In this document: positions 6,660-15,637 of the stretch, piece after piece | Layout of the letters: each line of letters opens with the position of its first letter | Numbering within the stretch: position 1 is the first letter of the stretch | Assembly (NCBI RefSeq): GCF_900182815.1 | Contig: NZ_FXUA01000006.1 | Span: 124,001 to 188,000 of the forward strand | Source: Algoriphagus winogradskyi | GTDB taxonomy: Bacteria > Bacteroidota > Bacteroidia > Cytophagales > Cyclobacteriaceae | Direction of reading: 5' to 3' | Length of the DNA: 64,000 nucleotides | Made by a program: the position numbers and the translations under genes | Notes under the pieces: generated by a model | What the model saw: only the letters and a program-made list of their open reading frames with translations | Database searches by the model: none | Told to the model about the DNA's origin: nothing

Positions 6660-7259
6660 ATGAACATAGATTTTAAAAAAATGGATGGTTTGGTGCCGGC
6701 TATAGTGCAAGACGCGATATCTGGCAAAGTGCTAATGCAGGGCTACATGAATGAAGAGGCTTTAGCAAAAACCAAGGAAACCAATCAGGTTACATTTTTC
6801 AGCCGTAGCAAAAACCGTCTTTGGACTAAAGGGGAAACTTCCGGTAATTTTATGGAGTTGGTAAGCATTTCAGTTGATTGTGATGGAGATTCAATTTTAG
6901 TAAAAGCCAATCCAATAGGCCCTGTGTGTCATACAGGAGCGGATACCTGTTTTGATGAGGTGAATTCATCCAAAACTGGATTTATAGATCAATTGAGAGC
7001 GATTATCAAAGACCGCAAAAACAACCCAACTGATAAGTCTTATACTGCTTCTCTTTTCGCCAAAGGCATCAACAAAGTTGCGCAAAAGGTAGGTGAGGAA
7101 GCTGTGGAGATTGTGATCGAAGCTAAGGATGACAATAAGGAGCTATTTATGGGAGAGGCGGCGGATTTGCTTTATCACTACCTAGTTTTGCTGGAAGCGA
7201 AGGGGTATGAGTTAGATGAGGTAATGGACGTACTGATTGATCGGCATAGGAAGAAATAG
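6660..7259 (+). CDS. hisIE: Bifunctional phosphoribosyl-AMP cyclohydrolase / phosphoribosyl-ATP pyrophosphatase
   Basis: The ATG at 6660 is preferred to the TTG at 6636 because homologous proteins start near NIDFKKMDGLVPA. The N-terminal half (about 1-105) is the HisI cyclohydrolase with VTFFSRSKNRLWTKGETSG and the zinc site around DCDGDS and CHTGADTCF. The C-terminal half (about 115-199) is the HisE pyrophosphatase with the EEAVEIVIEAK helix and EAADLLYHYLVLL. The fusion catalyses steps two and three of histidine synthesis. It ends three bases before the converging S41 protease gene. Confidence 0.95.
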   Translation: MNIDFKKMDGLVPAIVQDAISGKVLMQGYMNEEALAKTKETNQVTFFSRSKNRLWTKGETSGNFMELVSISVDCDGDSILVKANPIGPVCHTGADTCFDEVNSSKTGFIDQLRAIIKDRKNNPTDKSYTASLFAKGINKVAQKVGEEAVEIVIEAKDDNKELFMGEAADLLYHYLVLLEAKGYELDEVMDVLIDRHRKK

Positions 7260-7262
7260 CGA

Positions 7263-8582
7263 TCAATAAGCTGGGAATTCCTGCTCTAAACCTTTAAACT
7301 GATCAATCATTTCCCATTTTGGTCTGTAAAAAGAACTGACAAGCCTTCCACCCACATTTCCATTTTCAATCACGCTAAGTGCAGCTGCTAACCGAAGATC
7401 GTTTTGGTTTCCCCAGTTAAACTGTGGGGTGTCTCCGACGGCGAAGTCCGCTGGGAATCCATCAAAGTATTCAGCTTTACCTTCTGAATTTGCAGTGGCA
7501 AATGTGATTGGTACCAACTCCACATTGTTATCCTTTAATGTGTTGTTGTAGTTAGAAAGGGGGAAAGATCCCACAGGCTTACCAAAGGTGTTGTCTCCGA
7601 CTAGGGTGATATCAAAGTACGGGTTCAATGAATTAATGACCAATTCGGACGCTGAGGCAGAGCCTCTTGAAGTAATGAAGATCAGTTTGTCTAAATTCAA
7701 ATTTCCAATTTTCTTGAAATTCACAGATTTCTCAAGATTAGTTTTTAAGGAATTCAATTTGTTCTTGTACATCAATTGATCCGAATTGGAAGTCTGAATC
7801 AGGTAATTATTGATTTGTTCTGCGACTGCTACCGAGCCTCCACCATTGTATCTTAAGTCAATGATCAACTCCTCAATTCCTGCATCCGTGAAAAACGCCA
7901 TTGATTCATCTACCTCCAGACTTTTGGTGGGAGACTGACCTGCCGTAGCTTTAAAACTTTGGTACACCCAGTATCCTACTTTTTTACCTTTTACATCTAT
8001 GATTTCTTTATGCAATACCGAGTTGGATTGGTACTCAGCTTTCATATTTGATCTAGTGGTAGTAGAACCATCCGGTAATTTGAAGGTGAAGGAATTGGTA
8101 ATCCCTGGATCGGAAGGCCCTAGCTGAAAATCATACCCTCCCGTGCTTGTTTTGTAAGCTGATATGGGCTTTCCATTTATTTCCAAAATTTCCCAACCAC
8201 GCTGCCAGCCATCAAGACCTGCAGGAGCTTGATCATAAACAAAAGTTAAATACAATCTCTCAGTGGCATCGAAAGCAAAACCAAAACCATGACCTGCATT
8301 TCTTCCTACAAAGGCATTATTAAAAGCTTCCTGGGTAGTAAGGTAGGAGAATCTATCCAGTGGCTTGAAAATTATTGCATCTAGAAATTCCTCATTGGAA
8401 GAATAATTAGCAGTGTTGACAACAGCCGGAAGTTCCTGATTCCAGAAATACCATTCTTGCATAGATTCAAAAATAGCACCTCTTACTAGTTCGGATTGGG
8501 GGTCAGGAACGATCTCCTCCTTATCCCGGCATGACCAAAAGAGAATGACTACTAGTCCGAAAATCCATTTTGAGTTTTTCAT
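7263..8582 (-). CDS. S41 family (C-terminal processing) peptidase, lipoprotein
   Basis: A 439-residue protein with a lipoprotein-type signal (FWSC, then RDKEE, which resembles Bacteroidota surface-export signals). A PDZ-like region follows (about 110-200) and then the S41 fold. The catalytic pair is intact: Ser in RGSASASEL (about residue 306) and Lys in NTFGK 25 residues later. The YNGGG motif that forms the oxyanion region is also present. The enzyme probably degrades or trims exported proteins; no specific substrate is evident. It is convergent with hisIE and 59 bases downstream of the Dabb gene on the same strand. Confidence 0.88.
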   Translation of the reverse strand: MKNSKWIFGLVVILFWSCRDKEEIVPDPQSELVRGAIFESMQEWYFWNQELPAVVNTANYSSNEEFLDAIIFKPLDRFSYLTTQEAFNNAFVGRNAGHGFGFAFDATERLYLTFVYDQAPAGLDGWQRGWEILEINGKPISAYKTSTGGYDFQLGPSDPGITNSFTFKLPDGSTTTRSNMKAEYQSNSVLHKEIIDVKGKKVGYWVYQSFKATAGQSPTKSLEVDESMAFFTDAGIEELIIDLRYNGGGSVAVAEQINNYLIQTSNSDQLMYKNKLNSLKTNLEKSVNFKKIGNLNLDKLIFITSRGSASASELVINSLNPYFDITLVGDNTFGKPVGSFPLSNYNNTLKDNNVELVPITFATANSEGKAEYFDGFPADFAVGDTPQFNWGNQNDLRLAAALSVIENGNVGGRLVSSFYRPKWEMIDQFKGLEQEFPAY

Positions 8583-8641
8583 AAGGCCATGCTTAGCTGT
8601 TGTTTAATTAAATACGAGTAAGAGGTGCTTTTAGATCTTAA

Positions 8642-9034
8642 TTAGATCGCAATATCGTATACCTGGACTTTTTTCCACATGTGTGAGTATTTGTCTATAA
8701 ACTCCAAATGTAGAGGATCTGTTTGGTATACCAGCTGATCTTCTAAACTGTCAAAATATGCTGTGCAAGCAACTTGGAAGCTATGGTCCACTACGTCTCT
8801 ATCTTCTGTGGCGGCTGGCGTACCTGCTACGAATTTGCCGACAGTTTTACATCTACCCAGCATAGGCACTGCTTCGGTAAGAAACTCTTGTGTATTGGCT
8901 GTGTCATGTAGCCAAAAATATACTTGATGAATCATTTTCTGTTTTGCCATTTCTTTAGCGATTGAGGTTATAGGTAAGACAGCAGTGGCACTTGCCACGC
9001 CGATTGTTTTAATAAATTGTCGTCTTGTCTTCAT
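8642..9034 (-). CDS. Dabb (stress-responsive alpha/beta barrel) domain protein with Tat signal
   Basis: A 130-residue protein with a twin-arginine signal at its N-terminus (RRQFIK followed by a hydrophobic stretch to about residue 25). The Dabb fold covers residues 33-130, starting IHQVYFWLHD and containing the DHSFQVACTAYFDSLEDQLVYQTDPLHLEF pattern in pieces (helix-strand core and YxTDPxH). Dabb proteins are small dimeric barrels, some acting as cyclases or oxygenases, and many have no known role. Export of a folded Dabb domain by Tat is common in Bacteroidota. Confidence 0.85.
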   Translation of the reverse strand: MKTRRQFIKTIGVASATAVLPITSIAKEMAKQKMIHQVYFWLHDTANTQEFLTEAVPMLGRCKTVGKFVAGTPAATEDRDVVDHSFQVACTAYFDSLEDQLVYQTDPLHLEFIDKYSHMWKKVQVYDIAI

Positions 9035-9200
9035 TTGATTTGGTTTTAGGCTTAAGGCTTAGAAGGTTTATTCTTACGGACAAATATTGGTTTGAACCGT
9101 GATTCTAAAGATAAATATTTAAATTACTTTTAAATAATTGGTTAGTATTAAGCCTGCCATTTCCATCATAAACCTCTCTTTACTTTTAATAATCAGCAGT

Positions 9201-10187
9201 ATGAATTATAGAATTTTAGGCAAAACCGGTTGGAAAATTTCTGAAATAGGACTGGGAACCTGGCAAGTTGGAGGTGGCTGGGGAAGTCCTTTTGATCCAA
9301 AAATTGCAGAAGAAATTCTTCATACTGCATTTGACAAAGGAATTAATTTTGTTGATACAGCTGATGTATATGATGCTGGACTTAGTGAATCTGCAGTGGG
9401 AGATGCGGTGCGCCAGCGTAGTGAAAAGATCTATGTAGCTACTAAATGTGGGAGACGCATACAACCACATATCAATGAAACGTATTCTATCGAAAAACTA
9501 CGCCGTCATGTGGAGGATAGTCTGAGGAATACAGGGTTGAATCGTCTGGATTTGATTCAGCTGCATTGCCCGCCTACTTCTGTATATAATAGGGATGAGG
9601 TTTTTGGTTTGTTTGAGAAGTTGAGAGCGGAAGGGAAGATTGCAGCTATGGGCGTTAGTGTAGAGAAAGTAGAGGAGGCTAAGATGGCTATGGAGTATGA
9701 GATTGTCTCTACAGTACAAGTAATTTTCAATATGTTTCGGCAAAAACCAGCGGAAGAGCTTTTTAGTCATGCGGCGTCAAAAGATGTAGGCTTGATCGTC
9801 CGGGTTCCTTTAGCTAGTGGTTTGCTTTCAGGAAAAATTACTCCGGAGACAAATTTTTCTAAAGATGATCACCGCCATTTCAATCGGGAAGGAAAAGCAT
9901 TTGATAAGGGGGAGACATTTTCTGGAGTTCCTTTGGAAAAGGGTTTTGCGGCTATGGAAGAGCTACGGGATCTATTCAAAGGAGAAGGGACATTAGCTGC
10001 GATTGCGCTGCGATGGGTATTGATGTATAAAGAAGTGAGTGTGGTGATCCCCGGAGCATCAAAGTCCTCTCAATTAGAATCAAACGTAGCTGCCGGTCAA
10101 TTGCCTCCGCTAACTAATGAACAGATGGTGGCTGTCAAGACTATTTATGATAAATACGTCCGTGAGGAGGTTCATGGACAATGGTAA
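9201..10187 (+). CDS. Aldo/keto reductase
   Basis: The ATG at 9201 (MNYRILGKTG) is chosen over the upstream TTG at 9138, which would add a non-conserved hydrophobic stretch. The 328-residue protein has the AKR catalytic tetrad Asp52, Tyr57, Lys82 and His122, in DTADVYDAG, ATKCG and LIQLHCPP, and the NADPH-binding VIPGASK segment near the C-terminus. It reduces aldehydes or ketones with NAD(P)H; the physiological substrate is unknown. Its stop codon overlaps the start of the SIMPL gene (ATGGTAA), so the two are likely co-translated. Confidence 0.92.
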   Translation: MNYRILGKTGWKISEIGLGTWQVGGGWGSPFDPKIAEEILHTAFDKGINFVDTADVYDAGLSESAVGDAVRQRSEKIYVATKCGRRIQPHINETYSIEKLRRHVEDSLRNTGLNRLDLIQLHCPPTSVYNRDEVFGLFEKLRAEGKIAAMGVSVEKVEEAKMAMEYEIVSTVQVIFNMFRQKPAEELFSHAASKDVGLIVRVPLASGLLSGKITPETNFSKDDHRHFNREGKAFDKGETFSGVPLEKGFAAMEELRDLFKGEGTLAAIALRWVLMYKEVSVVIPGASKSSQLESNVAAGQLPPLTNEQMVAVKTIYDKYVREEVHGQW

Positions 10188-10915
10188 AGCAAAACAAACT
10201 ATTACATATGACTGCGATAAAAAAAGCTCGCTTGTTTTTGATATTATTATTCATCAGTACTTCAGTTGTCAATGCCCAAAACACTACAATTTCGGTAGAA
10301 GGTACTGGTGAAATTAGTGAAAAGCCGGATGTAGGATTTTTGAATATTACTGTTGAGACGAAAGATCCAAAGTTTGGAGGAGCCATCACCCAGCTCAATA
10401 CGAAGACCGACAGCTTGTATGCTATACTTTCTGAGTTGGGGTTTGAAAAAGAAAAAATCAAAACCTCAGACTTCAATGTTCGGGAAAATTTTGTGTTTTC
10501 AAACGATACGCGTTCCAACGATGGATTTATCGGGGTTCAACGGATTGAAGCTGAATTCCCTTTTTCCAAAGAACAATTAGGAACCATAATTAATCGCTTT
10601 GCTGATGGAGGAACAAGTACGCAGTTTAATTTTAGGTTTGGCATCTCGGATGAGAAACTGAAAGTAATTAAAAACGAACTGATCAAAGCGGCTATTCAGG
10701 ATGCGACGTTTAAAGCTGAGCTAATTGCCCAATCCACAGGGAAAACTCTCGGAGAAATAGAAGAAATCACTTACTCAAAGGCTGACCGTGTACCTGGAAT
10801 AATGCTAAGAGGAACCTCTGTAGGGTACGGTTCGAGCCAAAGTCAATCAGCAGGCTTTGAAATCAAATCTATTGATCTGACAGACACCATTCTGATCAAG
10901 TGGGAGGTTAAATAA
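10181..10915 (+). CDS. SIMPL domain (DUF541) exported protein
   Basis: Translation could begin at 10181, overlapping the upstream stop, or at the ATG at 10208. Both give a signal peptide (ARLFLILLFISTSVVNAQ) and a mature part starting NTTISVEGTGEIS, the hallmark of the SIMPL family. The domain runs to the end (about 28-244) with the typical E..KIKTSDFNV and YSKADR segments. Family members are periplasmic or outer-membrane-associated and of poorly known role; some protect against oxidative or envelope stress. Confidence 0.87.
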   Translation: MVKQNKLLHMTAIKKARLFLILLFISTSVVNAQNTTISVEGTGEISEKPDVGFLNITVETKDPKFGGAITQLNTKTDSLYAILSELGFEKEKIKTSDFNVRENFVFSNDTRSNDGFIGVQRIEAEFPFSKEQLGTIINRFADGGTSTQFNFRFGISDEKLKVIKNELIKAAIQDATFKAELIAQSTGKTLGEIEEITYSKADRVPGIMLRGTSVGYGSSQSQSAGFEIKSIDLTDTILIKWEVK

Positions 10916-11016
10916 GTGTTCACGTGGTCATGACTCTTTGGGATTAATATGAAATGTGATTTTAATTAGGTGTCCGCTTTATAATTTCAATTGGCATTTG
11001 TGGTTGACAAAACCAC

Positions 11017-11049
11017 AAAAAAATCCCTCAAACTTTCGTCTGAGGGATT
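11017..11049 (-). terminator. Intrinsic terminator of typA
   Basis: AATCCCTCA (11022-11030) pairs perfectly with TGAGGGATT (11041-11049). Read on the minus strand, the stem is followed by a run of seven T (A residues at 11017-11023 on +). It lies 28 bases past the typA stop. Confidence 0.85.
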
Positions 11050-11076
11050 CAATATAGTATTGACTCTACGTTCTAA

Positions 11077-12882
11077 TTAAGAATCTTTTTTCGCCATTCT
11101 TGTTCTTTCGCCTTCGTCCAAATAGATTTTTCTCATTCGGATAGACTTAGGAGTGATTTCTAGGTACTCATCCTTTTGGATGTATTCCATAGACTCTTCC
11201 AGAGAGAACTTCTTAGCTGGAACAATTCTCACGTTGTCATCAGAACCTGAAGCACGCATGTTAGTCAATTTCTTGCCTTTCTGCACGTTTACCACGATGT
11301 CATTATCACGGGAGTTTTCTCCGATTACCTGACCTGTGTAAAGCTCATCTCCTGGATCTACGAAGAAAGTACCTCTGTCTTGAAGTTTGTCAATCGCGTA
11401 AGCAGTACACTGACCACCTTCCATAGATATCAACGAACCATTGGTACGACCTGGCATAGTGCCTTTGAAAGGTTCGTAAGCAGTGAATCTGTGGTTCATA
11501 ATTGCTTCACCCTGCGTAGCAGTAAGCATGTTGTTTCTTAAACCGATCAAGCCTCTTGAAGGAATGTTGAATTCCAAGTGCTGAAGATCTCCTTTTGGCT
11601 CCATGATTAGCAGCTCGCCTTTACGCTGAGTAGCCAATTCAATCACCTTGCCAGCTGTCTCCTGAGGTACGTCTACTACCAAAGTTTCGATAGGCTCACA
11701 TTTCACACCATCGATTTCTTTGAAGATTACTTGTGGCTGACCTACCTGAAGTTCGTAACCTTCTCTTCTCATCGTTTCAATCAAAACAGACAAGTGAAGG
11801 ATACCACGACCGTAAACCAAGAACTTGTCTTCAGAGTCAGTTGGCTCCACACGAAGTGCCAAGTTTTTCTCAGTCTCTTTCATCAAACGGTCTCTCAAGT
11901 GTCGGGAAGTCACGAATTTTCCTTCTTTACCGAAGAATGGAGAGTTGTTGATGGTAAAAAGCATGTTCATCGTAGGCTCATCAATAGAGATTCTTGGAAG
12001 AGCTTCTTGATTTTCCACGTCAGAGATAGTATCACCGATTTCGAAATCATCGATACCAGTTACGGCACAAATATCTCCTGCAAATGCTTCTTCTACGCTA
12101 GCTTTGCCAAGACCTTCAAAGGTGTGAAGTTCTTTCACTTTCATTTTCTTCACAGTGCCATCAGCTTTCATCAGGGCGATTTGCTGATTTACTTTGATCG
12201 TACCTCTCTTGATACGACCGATAGCGATACGACCTACGAAGCTGGAGTAATCCAAAGAAGTGATCTGCATCTGAAGTGTACCTTCATCGATTTTTGGAGC
12301 TGGGATATGATCCACGATCGCATCCAGCAAAGGAATGATAGAATCGGTTGGGTTTTTCCAATCAGGACCCATCCAGTTTTGCTTAGCAGAACCGTAAAGC
12401 GTTTGGAATTCCAATTGCTCTTCAGTAGCGTCCAAGTTGAACATCAATTCCCATACTGACTCGTGAACTTCGTCAGGGCGACAGTTTTCCTTATCTACTT
12501 TGTTTACAACTACGATAGGAGTCAAGCCTAGGTCAAGTGCCTTACCCAATACAAATCGGGTTTGCGGCATAGGACCTTCAAACGCATCCACTAAAAGAAT
12601 TACGCCATCAGCCATTTTCAATACACGCTCTACTTCACCTCCGAAATCGGCGTGACCAGGTGTGTCGATAATGTTGATTTTAGTGTCTCTGTATCGAACC
12701 GATACGTTTTTGGAAAGGATAGTAATTCCTCTTTCACGCTCTAGGTCATTGTTATCAAGAATCAAGTCGTCAAACTGTTGATTCTCTCTAAAGATCTTAG
12801 ATGCATGGATGATTTTATCCACGAGTGTAGTTTTGCCGTGGTCAACGTGTGCGATGATCGCGATATTCCGAATATTCTGCAT
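11077..12882 (-). CDS. typA: Translational GTPase TypA/BipA
   Basis: A 601-residue protein, the usual length. G-domain motifs are clear: [10 protein letters not shown] (G1), RGITI (G2), DTPGHADF (G3) and NKVD (G4), followed by EF-G-like domains 2, 3 and 5 and the BipA-specific C-terminus. TypA is a ribosome-binding GTPase that helps 50S assembly and growth under stress or cold. It is transcribed alone with its own terminator. The long antisense ORF opposite it is a shadow of the coding strand. Confidence 0.97.
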   Translation of the reverse strand: MQNIRNIAIIAHVDHGKTTLVDKIIHASKIFRENQQFDDLILDNNDLERERGITILSKNVSVRYRDTKINIIDTPGHADFGGEVERVLKMADGVILLVDAFEGPMPQTRFVLGKALDLGLTPIVVVNKVDKENCRPDEVHESVWELMFNLDATEEQLEFQTLYGSAKQNWMGPDWKNPTDSIIPLLDAIVDHIPAPKIDEGTLQMQITSLDYSSFVGRIAIGRIKRGTIKVNQQIALMKADGTVKKMKVKELHTFEGLGKASVEEAFAGDICAVTGIDDFEIGDTISDVENQEALPRISIDEPTMNMLFTINNSPFFGKEGKFVTSRHLRDRLMKETEKNLALRVEPTDSEDKFLVYGRGILHLSVLIETMRREGYELQVGQPQVIFKEIDGVKCEPIETLVVDVPQETAGKVIELATQRKGELLIMEPKGDLQHLEFNIPSRGLIGLRNNMLTATQGEAIMNHRFTAYEPFKGTMPGRTNGSLISMEGGQCTAYAIDKLQDRGTFFVDPGDELYTGQVIGENSRDNDIVVNVQKGKKLTNMRASGSDDNVRIVPAKKFSLEESMEYIQKDEYLEITPKSIRMRKIYLDEGERTRMAKKDS

Positions 12883-13033
12883 GGTTTGCCTGATTGAAGG
12901 CGCAAAAGTACAAATAATATTTTGGAGTAAGGTTATGGAATTATAAAATCTAAGGTTAAAAGTCTGAAATCCCGTGAATTGAATAGTGTTCTTGATGCAG
13001 TTAGGCTTTTGGCAGCCTGCCTGTACGAATCAA

Positions 13034-13732
13034 TTATGATTCATAAATCGCCTGAAGTTTTCTGGTTTCAGCGATGGATCTGTCCAGCACTTTAGGTAAA
13101 AGAAAAATTGATAAAAATGATATGGCTATAAGCAGAATGCCAATTACCATTAAAACTCCTTTGAAAGTAAAATTTATAACGTAACCTGGGTTCTCAAAAA
13201 ATCTTAAACCGTTTACATTGAGTTGCAAAAAGAAATTAAGGATTAGCATAAAATTGTTAGTGCTTTTATATGCCACATAGTTCTCAAGACTTTTATTCAC
13301 CCTATAGTATCTTGCAGCAATAAAAATTAGTCCTGCGAAAAAGAAAAGAACAGCCCAGACGGGTAATGTCAGTTCATCCCCAAACGGTCTTGTATTAACA
13401 CTCAGCCAATACAGAATAAATCCAATCCCTGCAGGGTAAATGATTCTGTGGCTCGTGAAAAAATCCACAAACTCTTCCCAAAAAAATCTTCGATAGCGTC
13501 TTTCTATACTTTTGGTATAAGACTCAGCCAGATCAGAAAACCCAAAAATCCCAAATTCACCGTGGACTTTGCGGAAAGCATCGTCTAGTGACAGTGTTGG
13601 GTTTTCCTCCAAAAGCATTTCCACCTTGCAGGCTACATGATCCAGGATCTCATATTGCAAATCGATCTCAGGATAGCCTTTATAGGAAATCAGTTTTTTG
13701 AGGGTGTCAATTTGGGAAGGGGATAATTTCAT
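13034..13732 (-). CDS. HAAS-like membrane protein, third of three paralogues
   Basis: A 232-residue protein with an N-terminal helical domain (1-85). Its pattern LSPSQIDTLKKLI..EIDLQYEILDHVACKVE.....SLDDAFRKVHGEFG resembles the HAAS/DUF1700-type helical domains that accompany PadR regulators. Four hydrophobic segments follow (about 105-220). It overlaps the preceding gene by four bases (ATGA). The domain is probably an intracellular signalling or antagonist module coupled to the PadR repressor; this is inference from family association. Confidence 0.7.
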   Translation of the reverse strand: MKLSPSQIDTLKKLISYKGYPEIDLQYEILDHVACKVEMLLEENPTLSLDDAFRKVHGEFGIFGFSDLAESYTKSIERRYRRFFWEEFVDFFTSHRIIYPAGIGFILYWLSVNTRPFGDELTLPVWAVLFFFAGLIFIAARYYRVNKSLENYVAYKSTNNFMLILNFFLQLNVNGLRFFENPGYVINFTFKGVLMVIGILLIAISFLSIFLLPKVLDRSIAETRKLQAIYES

Positions 13733-14352
13733 ACAAGCTGTACTCTTTTGACTGTTCCTGAAAGTACTCTAAATCCTGCAACTAATAGGAGGCAAAACCA
13801 AAAGGCAAAGGCATATAACAAGGATTGATTGCTAAATCCAGTCCATTGCAACCATTCTGTTTGCAATGCAAACTGACTTAGCATCGCGACCATAAACAAT
13901 GTATTTCCTGCAGCTACAGTTTGAGAATTTTTGAGCAAGCTGGTTCTGATCAATCCAAATATAGCAATCACTAGAAACGTTAAAATAAAGCTTGTCTTCA
14001 AAACCCGCTCTGCGAATTCAGGCGTATAGGTGGAGAAAAGATTAACAATACCCCCAATTAGGTAGGTCATGAACATTACTTTAAAGAGTAGCCAAAAAGA
14101 AAGCATTTTTTTGAAAATAGCTTTCAGCATTCCTACATGACTTTGAAGTAGGAGAGTTCGTTGAAATTTCTTCTGGTCAAATTCATTAAGTTTTTCTTGG
14201 AGCAGTATATCGAAGGATGTGCTCCCGTCCATCTTTTCTTCAATCTCAGTTGCAAAGTGATCTACTAATTCCATTCTAATGTCATCATAGAAGATGTTAC
14301 CGCAGGAAAGAGAAGACTGAATTTGTGCGATTTGGTCGGAGGTGAGTTTCAA
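13729..14352 (-). CDS. HAAS-like membrane protein, second of three paralogues
   Basis: A 207-residue protein with the same layout as its neighbours. It has an N-terminal helical domain (LTSDQIAQIQSSL...YDDIRMELVDHFATEIEEKM...LLQEKLNEF, residues 1-70) and then four hydrophobic helices (about 85-200). It overlaps both neighbours by four bases, indicating translational coupling. The motif D-H-[FVY] in the first domain is shared by all three paralogues (LVDHFAT, ILDHVAC, IYDHYVS). Function unknown. Confidence 0.7.
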   Translation of the reverse strand: MKLTSDQIAQIQSSLSCGNIFYDDIRMELVDHFATEIEEKMDGSTSFDILLQEKLNEFDQKKFQRTLLLQSHVGMLKAIFKKMLSFWLLFKVMFMTYLIGGIVNLFSTYTPEFAERVLKTSFILTFLVIAIFGLIRTSLLKNSQTVAAGNTLFMVAMLSQFALQTEWLQWTGFSNQSLLYAFAFWFCLLLVAGFRVLSGTVKRVQLV

Positions 14353-15029
14353 ATTAGTGCGGTTTTAGTTTTGAGTTTCCAGGCTTCATAAAGCGTCAGG
14401 GAATAGCTTACGTATATAAAGGACAATATTAATGTTCCAGCTATGAAATAAGGACTCTCCAAATAATTAGGCACATCAAAAACTTTTGGAAGCAAAATCA
14501 TCAAATTAAATGAAGAAGTAATCAGAGAGAGCTGCATCATGATAGAAGCTAAAAGAGAAGATTGAATCACTTTTGGGCTAGCAATCATTTGTTTGATCTT
14601 CGATACTTTTTTAAAAGACCCATAGAAAATCCAAGCTGATAGAATCACAATTGCCACAATTGGAATGATCAAAAGTTGCACTTTGGTTTTGTTGGCAACA
14701 TCCATCCAAAAGAGGAAATAAATGACTAGGAACACAGAGGTAATTAGAAATCTTGGCCACGTGAAGTAGGTCTTGAAAATTGACCACTGAAGATTAAAGA
14801 TCTCCTTTTTTGTTTCCTTGATGAATTTCGCCTGAAGCGCATGACAATAGGAGTAGTTGAATTTTTCTTCCAACTCAACCAGTTCTGCTTCGAATTCCGT
14901 GCTTTCAAAACTCTCCAGATGGCTTACATAGTGATCATAAATTTCCACTAGAATTTCCGCTGAAGTCAATTCCTTGGCTGCAATAGCTCTTTTTACCTGA
15001 TCAAGTTCTGGTGCTGAAAGCTGTCTCAT
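14349..15029 (-). CDS. HAAS-like membrane protein, first of three paralogues
   Basis: A 226-residue protein with an N-terminal helical domain (LSAPELDQVKRAIAAKEL..EILVEIYDHYVSHLESF, residues 1-75) and about four transmembrane segments. It begins 11 bases after the PadR stop codon on the same strand, so the four genes form one operon. The three paralogues are similar in layout but much diverged in sequence, suggesting an old tandem duplication. Function unknown beyond the PadR link. Confidence 0.7.
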   Translation of the reverse strand: MRQLSAPELDQVKRAIAAKELTSAEILVEIYDHYVSHLESFESTEFEAELVELEEKFNYSYCHALQAKFIKETKKEIFNLQWSIFKTYFTWPRFLITSVFLVIYFLFWMDVANKTKVQLLIIPIVAIVILSAWIFYGSFKKVSKIKQMIASPKVIQSSLLASIMMQLSLITSSFNLMILLPKVFDVPNYLESPYFIAGTLILSFIYVSYSLTLYEAWKLKTKTALI

Positions 15030-15040
15030 ATTAAAAAAAA

Positions 15041-15388
15041 TTAAATGTTAAAACCAGGTTTAAGGTCTGGAGTAAGGATACGCTGGAGATTTTCCACGAA
15101 GCCCTGCAACTCAGACATCTTACTCGTCACTTCTTTTTGTCCGTCTTTGGTTAAGCTATAATATTTCCGCACGCGGTTGTCAACCTGCTGAATCTCGGTG
15201 CTAAGCAATCCCTCAGCTTCCAGCTTGTGCAGCGCAGGGTAGAGTGCGCCTTCGGTGATTTTGATTTCCCCGGCAGTCAGTTCCTTTACCCGCTGGGTGA
15301 TTTCATAGCCATACATCTTTTCGTTCTCCTCGAGTAGCTTGAGAATGATGGTTTGGAGCGAGCCTTTGATCAGATTATTGTTCGTCAT
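15041..15388 (-). CDS. PadR family transcriptional regulator
   Basis: A 115-residue winged-helix protein of the short PadR type. KGSLQTIILKLLEENEKMYGYEITQRVKEL is the typical first helix-turn region (residues 8-37, given here in sense only). ITEGALYPALHKLEAEGLL is the recognition helix and wing, and YYSLTKDGQKEV follows. PadR proteins repress their own operon and respond to small ligands or envelope stress. It heads a four-gene operon with three HAAS-like membrane proteins and has an inverted repeat 31-49 bases upstream. Confidence 0.92.
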   Translation of the reverse strand: MTNNNLIKGSLQTIILKLLEENEKMYGYEITQRVKELTAGEIKITEGALYPALHKLEAEGLLSTEIQQVDNRVRKYYSLTKDGQKEVTSKMSELQGFVENLQRILTPDLKPGFNI

Positions 15389-15418
15389 GAATTTGCTGTA
15401 TTACCTAGCGTCACCAAA

Positions 15419-15437
15419 TATATAAAAATATTATATA
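15419..15437. promoter_or_regulatory. Candidate PadR operator (TATATAA-N5-TTATATA)
   Basis: A perfect 7-bp inverted repeat, TATATAA (15419-15425) and TTATATA (15431-15437), extended by ACAT. It lies just upstream of padR, in the position expected of an autoregulatory site; PadR operators are typically AT-rich with ATAT/ACAT ends. Binding is inferred. Confidence 0.5.
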
Positions 15438-15513
15438 CATAAGATTCTGAGGTATTTGTTTTTTTTATTAAACTTTGGTAGAAATTAGAAGAGTGTGATT
15501 TTACTTGTTGAAA

Positions 15514-15583
15514 AAGAGACAGAAGACCGAAGACAGAAGACAGAAAACCGAAGCGGGCTTCTGTCGTCGGTCTCCCGTCTTCC
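15514..15583. repeat. Palindromic intergenic element, family A, copy 2
   Basis: A tandem run of GAAGACNG words (left arm about 15514-15539) is mirrored by CTTCTGTCGTCGGTCTCCCGTCTTCC (right arm 15558-15583, quoted only in outline). The 12-mer TCTCCCGTCTTC at 15571-15582 is identical to 661-672. The element sits between the divergent padR and glutaminase genes. Confidence 0.65.
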
Positions 15584-15637
15584 AGCTTTTCTCACAAATC
15601 TCTTTCTTTCTCTCCCAATTTTCCACACTTTTCCAGA

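Noticed and set aside
11731-12459. 242-codon ORF antisense to typA
   Set aside because: typA is a full-length, highly conserved gene; the antisense frame is open only because of codon usage.
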